From the NCBI RefSeq assembly GCF_003075375.1, contig NZ_QDFT01000010.1, positions 1-64,000 of the forward strand: 64,000 nucleotides of DNA, in the 5' to 3' direction. Origin of the DNA: Microbacterium testaceum (GTDB lineage: Bacteria; Actinomycetota; Actinomycetes; Actinomycetales; Microbacteriaceae). The stretch's first letter is position 1. Every line of letters starts with the position of its first letter. This document shows positions 8,585-16,900 of this stretch, piece by piece. The translations under genes and the position numbers were made by a program. A model generated the notes under the pieces. It was not told the DNA's origin, made no database searches, and saw only the letters and a program-made list of their open reading frames with translations.

Positions 8585-8660
8585 TGGTGGACCTGAGGGG
8601 ATTCGAACCCCTGACCTCCTCGATGCGAACGAGGCGCGCTACCAACTGCGCCACAGGCCC
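8585..8660 (-). tRNA. tRNA-Ala(CGC)
   Basis: On the minus strand the gene starts GGGCCTG and ends CAGGTCC-A-CCA, giving a 7-bp acceptor stem with the G3-U70 pair that identifies tRNA-Ala. The D arm reads GCGC-AGTTGGTA-GCGC. The anticodon stem CCTCG/CGAGG encloses loop TTCGCAT with anticodon CGC. The T arm is AGGGG-TTCGAAT-CCCCT. CCA is encoded. It lies downstream of a tandem repeat array. Confidence 0.95.
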
Positions 8661-8767
8661 GGACAACTCGACAACACTATCACGCCCTTAGGCCGTGCTG
8701 AGACCATCCCGGCAGCGCGATCAGCCGTCTCGCCGCCGCATATGCCCCGCGCCGCATGCCGCGCCGA

Positions 8768-9436
8768 TGGCGGCACGGCGGCACGTGCGGGAGACGGACA
8801 CAACGGCGGGAGAAATCACGACACCCCGGCCGAAAGAGCAGCCGACCAGGCATGTCACGGATCCGGCCCGCAGCTGTGCCCACACGGGGATCGCCGCGTC
8901 GACGGGGCCACAGCGGCACCCGCGGAACACGTGCACAACGGCGGGAGAAATTCCGACACCCTGGTCGGAGGAGCGGCCAACCCGGCGTGTCACCGATTCG
9001 ACCCGCCGCTGTGCCCACGCGGGAACCACCGCGTCGACGGGGCCACGGCGGCACGTGCGACTCGGGACACAACGGCGGAAGAAATCACGACACCCCGGCC
9101 GAAAGAGCAGCCGACCCGGCATGTCACCGATCCGGTCCGCAGCTGTGCCCACACGGGGATCGCCGCGTCGACGGGGCCACAGCGGCACCCGCGGAACACG
9201 TGCACAACGGCGGGAGAAATCACGACACTCCGGCCGAAAGAGCAGCCGACCAGGCGTGTCACGGATCCGGCCCGCCGCTGTGCCCACACGGGGATCGCCG
9301 CGTTGACGGGGCCACGGCGGCCCGCGCGGGACACGGGCACAACGGCGGGAAAAATGCCGACACCCCGGCCGAAAGAGCAGCCGACCCGGCGTGTCACCGA
9401 TTCGGCCCGCCGCTGTGCCCGCGCAGCGCCCGCCAA
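8768..9436. repeat. Five-copy ~135-bp tandem repeat array between tRNA-Ala and a membrane protein gene
   Basis: The word caacggcgg recurs at 8801, 8936, 9070, 9205 and 9340, spacings of 135, 134, 135 and 135 bp. Each unit carries gacaccccggccgaaagagc, a variant of gtgtcaccgatccgg, then gctgtgcccacacgggg and gacggggccac. Within a unit, gacac...gtgtc and gccgctgtg...cacagcggc form two inverted repeats, so each copy could fold into two stem-loops. Copies differ by scattered substitutions, some in paired positions. All six frames stay mostly open only because of GC content, and the 134-bp spacing breaks any repeated frame, so I read it as non-coding. Function is unknown. It fills most of the gene-free stretch 8661-9493. 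Confidence 0.85.
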
Positions 9437-9493
9437 CTAAACGAGCCCGGGCCTCGGGCCGGAGCCGCAGAAGACGAAACGAGACGACGGGGA

Positions 9494-10549
9494 TTACTCG
9501 CCCGAGGCGCGGCGCGCGAGCAGCCGCTGCACGTGATCCTGGATCTCGCTGTCGTCGACGTACCCCATGGCCGCGTACGGCGAGGGCGCCGGAGCCACGG
9601 CCGCGGGACGAGCCGTCTCGATCGGTGTAGGAGCCTGTTCGGCGGCGATCGAGCGCGCCGCCTCTTCTCGCGCCGCGGCGCGCAGGGCGTCGCGCGCGAT
9701 CTGCTCGTCGACGACGGCCGCGGCGCGCGAACCGACCGAGGCGACGAGGGGGCGCGGCAGCTCGCGCGGCGTCCACGTCGGACGAGGCGTCGGCACCAGC
9801 GCGACATCCTGCAGCTCGACGGCGGCGTGGGTTGCGGCGACGATCACGGGCGCCACCGCGGTGCGGGCGGCGACCAGCGCGATACGACGAAGAAGGACGA
9901 GGGATGCCACGACCACGGCGACACCCGCGACGAACAGCACCGGAGCCGCTCCCCCGGCGACCTGCACCACGCCCACGATCGCAGCGACGAGGCCCGTCAG
10001 GGCGACCGTGGTGACGGCCAGACGGAAGCGGCGACGGATGCGCGCGCGACGTGCCGCCGGCACGGCGACGGCGGCGGCCCGCTCGGCCAGCGCACGCTCG
10101 ACGGCGGCAGCCCGGTCGGCGCGGCTCTTCTCGAGCGCTGCGGCCCGCTCGGCGCGGGCGACGTGCACGGCGGCGGCCCGCTCGGCGCGCGCCAGCTCGA
10201 GGGCGGCGGCGCGCTGCTCCTTGACGACGTCGCGATCGCGGGCGCTCTCGAGACGTGCGACCTCGAGGCGCGCCTTCGCGGCCGCCAGCTCGGTCTGCGC
10301 CTTCTCGGCCTGGATCTGACGCGCGAGCTTCTGCTGCTGATGGGCGGTGCGCGCGGTCAGCTCCAGACGCACCTCACGGGGCGTCTCGGCCGTCTCGGCG
10401 AGCACACGCAGCGCCTGATTGAGGCGGACGGCATTGCGTTCGGCCGAGGTGAACCGGTGCCGGCTCTGCCACGACGGAAGGAGATACACCAACCAGAGCG
10501 CGACCGCGACGAAGACGATCACGCCACCGCTGAGAACCTGCCCACCCAT
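9494..10549 (-). CDS. Membrane protein with Ala/Arg-rich coiled coil (function unknown)
   Basis: A 351-aa protein. It starts MGGQVLSGG with one N-terminal TM helix (VIVFVAVALWLVYLLPSW, residues ~9-27). A long helical, Ala/Arg/Glu-rich region follows (residues ~60-165), containing imperfect repeats of ARAERAAAV type, predicted as coiled coil. A pair of TM helices follows near residues 178-225 (LAVTTVALTGLVAAIVGVVQ and VLFVAGVAVVVASLVLL), then a Pro/Ala-rich tail ending DHVQRLLARRASGE. Related actinobacterial proteins are annotated as hypothetical or large exoprotein. It lies directly upstream, in transcription order, of the 135-bp repeat array and downstream of a GNAT gene. I do not know its role. 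Confidence 0.75.
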   Translation of the reverse strand: MGGQVLSGGVIVFVAVALWLVYLLPSWQSRHRFTSAERNAVRLNQALRVLAETAETPREVRLELTARTAHQQQKLARQIQAEKAQTELAAAKARLEVARLESARDRDVVKEQRAAALELARAERAAAVHVARAERAAALEKSRADRAAAVERALAERAAAVAVPAARRARIRRRFRLAVTTVALTGLVAAIVGVVQVAGGAAPVLFVAGVAVVVASLVLLRRIALVAARTAVAPVIVAATHAAVELQDVALVPTPRPTWTPRELPRPLVASVGSRAAAVVDEQIARDALRAAAREEAARSIAAEQAPTPIETARPAAVAPAPSPYAAMGYVDDSEIQDHVQRLLARRASGE

Positions 10550-10637
10550 GGGTCAAAGGTAGGTCACCCGGAGATCACACCTCGGCATCCCCCCGCGTGT
10601 CGTGCCGAGACTCGGGGAAAGTAGACGCAAGGACCCG

Positions 10638-11261
10638 TCAGAGGCGATCGGCGGGAGGGATGCGCGCCGCGTCGGGCGGCACCTGCCCGCGTTCCCAGCG
10701 GTCGAGCACGCCGTGCGGCACCTCTTCTTTGACGAGCGCGAACGAGTAGTGGTCGCGCCAGTCGCCGTCGATGTGGATGTAGCGGCGCCGCAGCCCCTCG
10801 TACCGGAAACCGAGCTTCTCGACGACCCTCAGGCTCGCGTGGTTCTCGGGGCGGATGCAGATCTCGATGCGGTGCAGGTTGAGCATCGTGAAGCAGACGT
10901 CGGTCGCCATCGCCACGCCGATCGTGGTGATGTTGCGGCCCGCGTACTCCTCGGCCACCCAGTAGCCGATCGTCGCCGACGCGAGGGAGCCGCGCGAGAC
11001 GCCCCACACGTTCAGCTGACCGGCGACCTCGTCCTGCCACTCCATGACGAAGGGCACGCCGAGGCCGTCGCGGAACTGCTGCAGAAGACGACGGATGCCG
11101 AGACGCATGTCGAACGAGACGGGGCCGTCGGGGCTGGTCGCCTCCCACCGGCGCAACCAGGCGCGGTTGTCGATCAGCTGCTGCTGGAGGACACGCGCGT
11201 CACGGTTGCGGATGAGTCGGATCGACACCTCGCCGTGCCGCCGTGGGACGGAGAGATCCAT
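10638..11261 (-). CDS. GNAT family N-acetyltransferase (RimJ/RimL-like)
   Basis: A 207-aa acetyltransferase with a complete GNAT fold. The segment IGYWVAEEYAGRNITTIGVA contains the acetyl-CoA pyrophosphate loop region, followed by NLHRIEICIRPENHASLRVV and EKLGFRYEGLRRRYIHIDGDWRDH, which is highly characteristic of the RimJ/RimL subgroup that acetylates N-terminal amino groups of ribosomal proteins or other acceptors. The stop lies near galU on the same strand, 13 bp from its end, so the two genes are probably co-transcribed. Its acceptor is unknown. Confidence 0.9.
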   Translation of the reverse strand: MDLSVPRRHGEVSIRLIRNRDARVLQQQLIDNRAWLRRWEATSPDGPVSFDMRLGIRRLLQQFRDGLGVPFVMEWQDEVAGQLNVWGVSRGSLASATIGYWVAEEYAGRNITTIGVAMATDVCFTMLNLHRIEICIRPENHASLRVVEKLGFRYEGLRRRYIHIDGDWRDHYSFALVKEEVPHGVLDRWERGQVPPDAARIPPADRL

Positions 11262-11274
11262 GGCACTCGCGGGG

Positions 11275-12165
11275 TCAGAGACCCTGCGCGAACTCCTTGA
11301 ACCAGGGGCGCAGCGCCGGACCGAGGTCGTCGCGATCGGCGGCGAGCTGCACGATGGCCTTGATGTAGTCCACGCGGTCGCCGGTGTCGTAGCGGCGCCC
11401 GCGGAAGACGACGCCGTACACGCCGCCGCCGTCTCCGCCGCCGGTCGCGAGCTCTTCGAGGGCGTCCGTGAGCTGGATCTCGCCGCCCTTGCCGGGCTCG
11501 GTGCGCTCGAGGATGTCGAACACGTCGGGGCCCAGCACGTAACGGCCGATGATCGCGAGGTTCGAGGGAGCGTCTTCGGCGCTGGGCTTCTCGACGAGCT
11601 GCGTGACCTTGACGACGTCCTCTTCGTCCGTCGGCTCGACGGCCGCGACGCCGTAGAGGTGGATGTGCGCCGGGTCGACCTCCATGAGGGCGATGATCGT
11701 CGCCGAACGCTTGTCGTACTCGTCCATCATCTTGGTGAGCAGCGGGTCGCGCTCGTCGATGAGGTCGTCGCCGAGCAGCACCGCGAAGGGGTGGTCGCCG
11801 ACGTGGCTGCGGGCGCGCAGCACCGCGTGCCCGAGGCCCTTGGGCTCGCCCTGGCGCACCATGTGCACGTCGGCGAGGTCGGACGAGTGCTCGACCTTGG
11901 CGAGCTTGTCGTGGTCGCCCTTCTCGCGCAGCTTGGTCTCGAGCTCGGGCATCGAGTCGAAGTGGTTGGCGATGTTGTTCTTGTTGCGACCGATGATGAT
12001 CAGGACGTCCTGGATGCCGGCATCGGTCGCCTCTTCGACCACGTACTGGATGGCCGGCTTGTCGACGACCGGCAGCATCTCCTTCGGCATGGCCTTGGTG
12101 GCGGGCAGGAAGCGGGTACCGAGGCCTGCGGCCGGGATGACGGCCTTGAAGGGCTTGTGAGGCAT
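11275..12165 (-). CDS. galU: UTP--glucose-1-phosphate uridylyltransferase
   Basis: A 296-aa nucleotidyltransferase that makes UDP-glucose for cell envelope polysaccharides and glycolipids. The N-terminal nucleotide-binding motif AAGLGTRFLPATKAMPKEML (residues ~13-32) is diagnostic. KPAIQYVVEEA, LLGDDLID and LVEKPSAEDAPSNLAIIGRY are further GalU signatures. The length matches bacterial GalU. The ATG has AAGGTAG upstream. It is the first gene of a minus-strand unit with the GNAT and membrane protein genes, divergent from the formyl-THF cyclo-ligase gene. Confidence 0.96.
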   Translation of the reverse strand: MPHKPFKAVIPAAGLGTRFLPATKAMPKEMLPVVDKPAIQYVVEEATDAGIQDVLIIIGRNKNNIANHFDSMPELETKLREKGDHDKLAKVEHSSDLADVHMVRQGEPKGLGHAVLRARSHVGDHPFAVLLGDDLIDERDPLLTKMMDEYDKRSATIIALMEVDPAHIHLYGVAAVEPTDEEDVVKVTQLVEKPSAEDAPSNLAIIGRYVLGPDVFDILERTEPGKGGEIQLTDALEELATGGGDGGGVYGVVFRGRRYDTGDRVDYIKAIVQLAADRDDLGPALRPWFKEFAQGL

Positions 12166-12214
12166 GGGGCTACCTTAGCGGGACCGTGTGACGTCGCCGT
12201 TACACACGCGCACG

Positions 12215-12220
12215 TAGACT
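12215..12220 (+). promoter_or_regulatory. Putative -10 element of a leaderless transcript
   Basis: TAGACT sits 7 nt before the ATG of the cyclo-ligase gene, which has no Shine-Dalgarno sequence, consistent with transcription starting at the start codon. No clear -35 box is seen at the expected distance. Confidence 0.35.
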
Positions 12221-12227
12221 TACGCGC

Positions 12228-12824
12228 ATGCCGGATCGCATCGAGCAGGCCAAACGCGCGCTCCGCGCCGACCTGCGCGAACGCCGCCAGACCGTCTCCG
12301 CCCACGCGCGCGAGGTGGCCGAGGCGGGCGTCAAAGAACAGCTCGACGCCCTCGTCGACCGCATCGGGGCACGCAGCATCTCGTGCTTCCTGTCGACCCC
12401 CACCGAACCGGGCACCCACGCCTTCGTGTCGGGCGCGGTGGCGCGCGGCATCCGGGTCCTCCTCCCGATCACCCGCGAGGACGGCCTGCTCGACTGGAGC
12501 GTGGCCACACCCGACACCGAGATCACCGAGGGCATGTTCGGCCTGCCCGAACCGGTCGGCGACGTCCTGGGACCCATCGCCGTCAACGACGTCGACCTGC
12601 TGGTGATCCCGGCGGCCGCCGTCGACCACCGCGGCATGCGCCTCGGCTGGGGCCGCGGCTACTTCGACAAGACCCTCGGCTCGATGGAGCGCTGCCCCCC
12701 GGTCTACGCGGTCATCTTCGACTCCGAGTTCGTCGACGACGTGCCCCGCGACGTGCACGACCAGCCCGTCACGGGCGTGGTCACACCTACGCGCACGGTC
12801 GCGATCGCCGCCCCCACCTCCTGA
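12228..12824 (+). CDS. 5-formyltetrahydrofolate cyclo-ligase
   Basis: A 198-aa MTHFS family enzyme that converts 5-formyl-THF to 5,10-methenyl-THF using ATP, recycling a storage folate. The N-terminal KRALRADLRERRQTVS helix binds the nucleotide phosphates. The C-terminal signature GMRLGWGRGYFDKTL is the family's best-conserved motif, preceded by LLVIPAAAVDH. The length is usual. It forms a probable operon with an FmdB-type zinc ribbon gene (17-bp gap) and mscL, an order often seen in Actinobacteria. Confidence 0.95.
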   Translation: MPDRIEQAKRALRADLRERRQTVSAHAREVAEAGVKEQLDALVDRIGARSISCFLSTPTEPGTHAFVSGAVARGIRVLLPITREDGLLDWSVATPDTEITEGMFGLPEPVGDVLGPIAVNDVDLLVIPAAAVDHRGMRLGWGRGYFDKTLGSMERCPPVYAVIFDSEFVDDVPRDVHDQPVTGVVTPTRTVAIAAPTS

Positions 12825-12841
12825 ACACCCGAAGGATCGCC

Positions 12842-13108
12842 ATGCCCACCTACTCCTACGCCTGCAAGCAGTGCGGCCACCGTTTCGACGCCGTGCAGTC
12901 CTTCTCGGATGCCGCTCTGACCGAGTGCCCCGAATGCGGCGGCGAGGTGCGCAAGCAGTACGGCTCGATCGGCGTCACCTTCAACGGCTCGGGCTTCTAC
13001 CGCACGGATTCGCGCGGGTCCTCCGGCGCGGCTTCTGGCGGCTCGTCGTCTTCTTCGACATCATCGAAGTCGGAAACGAAGACGTCCGCCCCGTCCTCGG
13101 CCTCCTGA
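12842..13108 (+). CDS. FmdB family zinc ribbon protein
   Basis: An 88-aa small protein. Residues 1-45 form the FmdB zinc ribbon with two CxxC knuckles, YACKQCGHRF and LTECPECGGEV. Next come the typical VRKQYGSIGVTFNGSGFYRT strand region and a Ser/Thr-rich disordered tail (SSSSSTSSKS...). The family is thought to be regulatory, but the biochemical role is not known. It lies between the cyclo-ligase and mscL genes with short gaps, so co-transcription is likely. Confidence 0.9.
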   Translation: MPTYSYACKQCGHRFDAVQSFSDAALTECPECGGEVRKQYGSIGVTFNGSGFYRTDSRGSSGAASGGSSSSSTSSKSETKTSAPSSAS

Positions 13109-13142
13109 GCCACGGTCGGCGCGGCAGAAGGGGAGCCAGCGC

Positions 13143-13565
13143 ATGATCAAGGGATTCAAGGAGTTCATCCTCCGCGGCAACGTCATCGACCTCGCGGTCG
13201 CCGTCGTCATCGGCGCGGCGTTCACGGCCGTGGTCAACGCGATCGTCAGCGCACTCATCAACCCGCTGGTCGAGATCTTCTACAAGCCGAACGAGAACGG
13301 CGAGTTCGGTCCGACGATCACGGGCATCTACGGCCAGGCGGTCACGTTCCCGCTCGGCGGCCTGCTGACCGCGATCATCAGCTTCTTCGCCGTCGCCATC
13401 GTGGTCTACCTGGTGTTCGTCTACCCGATGAACCGCTGGAAGGCCATCGCCGCAGCGCGCGCGGGAGTGGGAGCCGAGAAGTCCGAAGAGCCCAAGCTGC
13501 CGACCGAGCAGGAACTGCTCGTGCAGATCCGCGACCTGCTCGAGCGCCAGAACGACCGCGCCTGA
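13143..13565 (+). CDS. mscL: Large-conductance mechanosensitive channel
   Basis: A 140-aa MscL, the pentameric membrane channel that opens on hypo-osmotic shock. The N-terminal amphipathic helix and TM1 read MIKGFKEFILRGNVIDLAVA and continue VVIGAAFTAVVNAIVSALI. A periplasmic loop with YKPNENGEFG follows, then TM2 (LLTAIISFFAVAIVVYLVFV) and the cytoplasmic helix TEQELLVQIRDLL. All expected elements are present and the length is normal. The ATG follows GGGGAG. A strong hairpin terminator follows. Confidence 0.97.
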   Translation: MIKGFKEFILRGNVIDLAVAVVIGAAFTAVVNAIVSALINPLVEIFYKPNENGEFGPTITGIYGQAVTFPLGGLLTAIISFFAVAIVVYLVFVYPMNRWKAIAAARAGVGAEKSEEPKLPTEQELLVQIRDLLERQNDRA

Positions 13566-13583
13566 ACGGCCGCGCCCGACCTC

Positions 13584-13623
13584 ACGACGCCCGTGCCCGG
13601 AGCATCTCCGGCGCGGGCGTCGT
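13584..13623. terminator. Bidirectional hairpin terminator between mscL and the helicase-like unit
   Basis: acgacgcccgtgcc...ggag (from 13584) pairs with ctccggcgcgggcgtcgt (ending 13623) over about 17 bp with one G-U and one bulge. It lies between convergent genes and can serve both. Confidence 0.7.
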
Positions 13624-13651
13624 CGCGTCCCGGGGTCGGCCGCGTCCACGG

Positions 13652-13948
13652 TCAATAGTGGGGTGGGACGTCCCGCAGCATGCGGTCGTCGTTGGGTCCG
13701 GATGCCGCGGGGCTCGCACCCGCGCCGCGTTCCCGCTCGTCGGCGGGGGCGGGCTCGGCAGTGGTCCCCGGTGCGGCGAGCAGGCGCGCGCGACGCGCCC
13801 CCCGCACCCGGACGACCGGCTGACGCGCGGCCGTGTCGGGGGCTTCGATGGGCTCGGCCCCCTCACGCTCGACCGAGGACCCCGAATCCGTCGAAGGGAC
13901 CGGGACCTCGTCCGGGGCGCCGGGGGAACCGGCATCCGGAATCTGCAT
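13652..13948 (-). CDS. Small actinobacterial hypothetical protein with conserved C-terminus
   Basis: A 98-aa protein, mostly disordered and acidic/Pro-rich at the N-terminus. A short basic segment VVRVRGARRARLLAAPG follows, and it ends GPNDDRMLRDVPPHY. I recall C-termini of this NDxR-L-xxD-PPH type from small actinobacterial proteins of unknown function. The ATG lies 10 bp after the stop of the helicase-like gene on the same strand, so the two are very probably co-transcribed and may work together. No function can be assigned. Confidence 0.7.
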   Translation of the reverse strand: MQIPDAGSPGAPDEVPVPSTDSGSSVEREGAEPIEAPDTAARQPVVRVRGARRARLLAAPGTTAEPAPADERERGAGASPAASGPNDDRMLRDVPPHY

Positions 13949-13958
13949 CTCCGAACGC

Positions 13959-16900
13959 TCAGCCGGGCAGGTCGAGGGGCTCGGTCGTCGACTCCGGCGG
14001 CGCGTCGCCCTCGGGGGCGATGCCCAGCAGCTCGGCGATGCGCGCGGCCACACCGGCGGGATCGCTGTAGAGGTCGAAGGCGTGCACGCGCACGTAATGC
14101 CAGCCGAGGCGACGCAGGATCTGCGGGCGCAGGCGCAGCGTCTCGCGCAGCGACTCGCCACCCGACTCCGGGTCGCTCTCGGCGACGACGGCCTTGCCCT
14201 GGTGGCGGGCCACAAGGGGCAGCAGACCGCGGTAGTCGACGTCGACCTCGACGCCCAGGCGACGGAGCTCCCGCGCCAGCGCACGGGTCAGGGGATCGGC
14301 GAGATCCTCGAGACGGCTCTCGCGGCCGCGGGCCGCGACGTTGCCGAGGATGCCCATGAGGGTCGCCGCACCGTGCTCGAGACGACCGTCGTCGAACGCG
14401 GAGGGACGGATCGACGACACGATCACCATCGAGCGTCGCGCCCGCGTCATGCCCACGGTCAGCAGGCGCTCGCCGTCGGGGGTCGACAGGTCGCCGAAGT
14501 CGCTCAGCACGCGCCCGTGGCGGGTCAGTCCGAACCCGAGCGAGAACACCACCCGGTCGCGACTCTCGGCCACCGACTCCTCGAGCGTCAGCACGGCGAA
14601 GGGCTCGGCGGCATCCCTCGAGACGAACTCGGCCACGTCCGACCGCCCCGCCAGCGCCGCCACGACCGAGGCGCGCACGCGCTCGGCGTGCTTGCGGCTC
14701 GCGGTGACGACCATGAGGGACTCGGACGCGCGGTTGACCGCGTGCTCCACGACCAGAGTGACCACGCGGGCGACCTCGGCGTCGGGGCTCTCGACCGCGC
14801 CGCTGACGGGATCGGGCGCACCGACGCCGCCCTCGACGTAATCCACGCTCAGGCTGCCGCGACCCAGGTACGAACCGGCCCAGGGCAGCGACACGATCTC
14901 GCCGCCGTAGAAGGCGTCGTTGACGAGCTGCGAGAGGTCTTCTCCCCCGGCGCGGTAGCTGCGGGTGAGCGTCTCGACCGGCAGCAGCTCGGCGACGCGC
15001 TCGAACACCGACACCCCGTCGAAGGGCACCTCGTCGGTCTCGTCGACCGCGGGATCGACCGAGGCGCTGACGCGGAACGGCGTCGGCTTCTGCACCACCG
15101 GGTCACCGAACAGCACGATCTGCCGCGCACGGCGCAGCGCCGGGGTCGCCTCGGCCAGGCACAGCGCGGCGGCGTCGGCGATGATCACCACGTCGAACGC
15201 CAGGTCGTGCGGCACGTCGGGCACCTCGTAGGGCGACGCGAGCCACACCGGCGCGAGGGTGCGCAGCAGCGTGGGCGCGGCATCCGAGATCTCCTGCGCC
15301 GTGTGCAGGCCGTCCTTGAGGACGCGCTTGAGCGCCGTGGCCTCGTCAGCGTGGTCGACGATGCCGATGCGCCACTGCGTCGCCAGTTCGGCCGCCAGCA
15401 GCGGTCCGGCGGCGGCGGCATGGGCCTCGTCGACGAGACGGAAGTCGCGCTCGAGACGGTCGACGACGCTCGTGTTGGCCCCCAGCAGCGCCCGATCCGT
15501 GCGCAGCAGGTGCTCGAGCGCCGACTGCCACCAGACGAACTCCAGCTCGGTGCCGACCCGCTCCTCGGGGACATGGCGGACCGACAGTTCGACGAGCAAC
15601 TGCTCCAGACCCAGGCGGGCGAGCTCGGAGCGCAGCTGCGCGCGCTCGACGAGGTTGTCGAAGAACGTCGACTCGGCCGCGAGGCCGGCGAGGGTGCGCA
15701 CGAGCCGCTGCACGGGCAGCGTCGCGAGGCGCTCGGAGCCCTGGCGGCCGAGGATCTGGTCGAGCTCGCCGAGCAGCGCATCGGTGCGCTGCCACGCCAC
15801 GTGCACGTCGGCCAGTCCCAGCGGAACCTCGGGGGTGACGCCGGCTTCGACGACCCGCTGCCACTCGGTGCGCTGCTGCTGGATGCGCACGAGCGCTTCG
15901 TACATGTCGGGGACGTGCACGCCCGGGCGCACGTACTCCTTCGACAGGCGCTTGAGGCGGCGACGGTTGGGGCCGCTCATCGCCGAGGCGTCGCGCCGCG
16001 GGGAGTGCGCGTCGATCAGCTCGCCGAGCGGACGCTCGAAGACGCTGGGGCTGAACCGGTCAAGCGACTCGCGGATGCCCTGCAGCAGCTTGAGGTACGA
16101 CCCGAGCTCCGACACCGTCTGGAACGGCCGCATGCGCGTCTGCGCGATGAGCTCGTAGCCGCGCTCGAGCAGTCGCGGTACTTCCTGCGTGTGCAGCTTT
16201 CCGGCGAGATCGTGGGCGGCGCGTGCGTCCTCGGTGCGGGTGAAGCTGACGCCGTACCAGGGCGAATCGTCGGGTCCGAACCGGAACTCGCCCAGGCGCG
16301 CGGCCATCGCGAGCGCGCGGGCCGCGGCATCCCTGCGCCCCGCGAGCTTCTCGAGGGTGGCGAGGTCGAAACGGGCCTCGGTCGAGGGAGCCGGAGAAGT
16401 GGATGCCAGAGACGTCAGGGCGCGCAGCACGTCGAGCGCCGAGACGCCCAGCGCCAGGTGCGGCTCGGTGACGGCGGAGCGGTAATCGCGCAGCACCGTG
16501 CGCAGGCGCACCAGGGCGTCGTCGATCTCGGCCACCTTGGGCTGCTCGGCCTTCTCGTTCCGCCCGATCGCGCGGATGAGGTCGCGGCGCACGTGGTGCG
16601 GCGACACCGCGAGGCCCGTCAGACCCACTCCGGCCAGGCGATGGCGGATGCCGTCGAGCGTGGAGCGGCGCGCGCTCACCACGAGCACGCGCTTGTTCGC
16701 GTGGACGAGCTGACCGATCGCGTTGATGACCGTCTGCGTGCCACCGGTGCCGGGCAGCGTGTGCACCGCGAGCGAGTGACCCGCCGAGATGCGGGCGAGG
16801 ACGCGCTCCTGCTCGGCATCCGCATCGAGGAGCAGCGTGTCGGCCGCGGGCGTGCGCTCGTCGGGGCCGACGACCACCGGCTCGGCGCGGCGGACGGTGA

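Noticed and set aside
8768..9436. CRISPR array
   Set aside because: The repeats are contiguous ~135-bp units without unique spacers, and no cas gene is present.
8508..10624. Long open frames running through the tandem repeats
   Set aside because: Several frames on both strands are open at once, one repeat unit is 134 bp, and the translations are low-complexity; one frame also runs through the tRNA gene.
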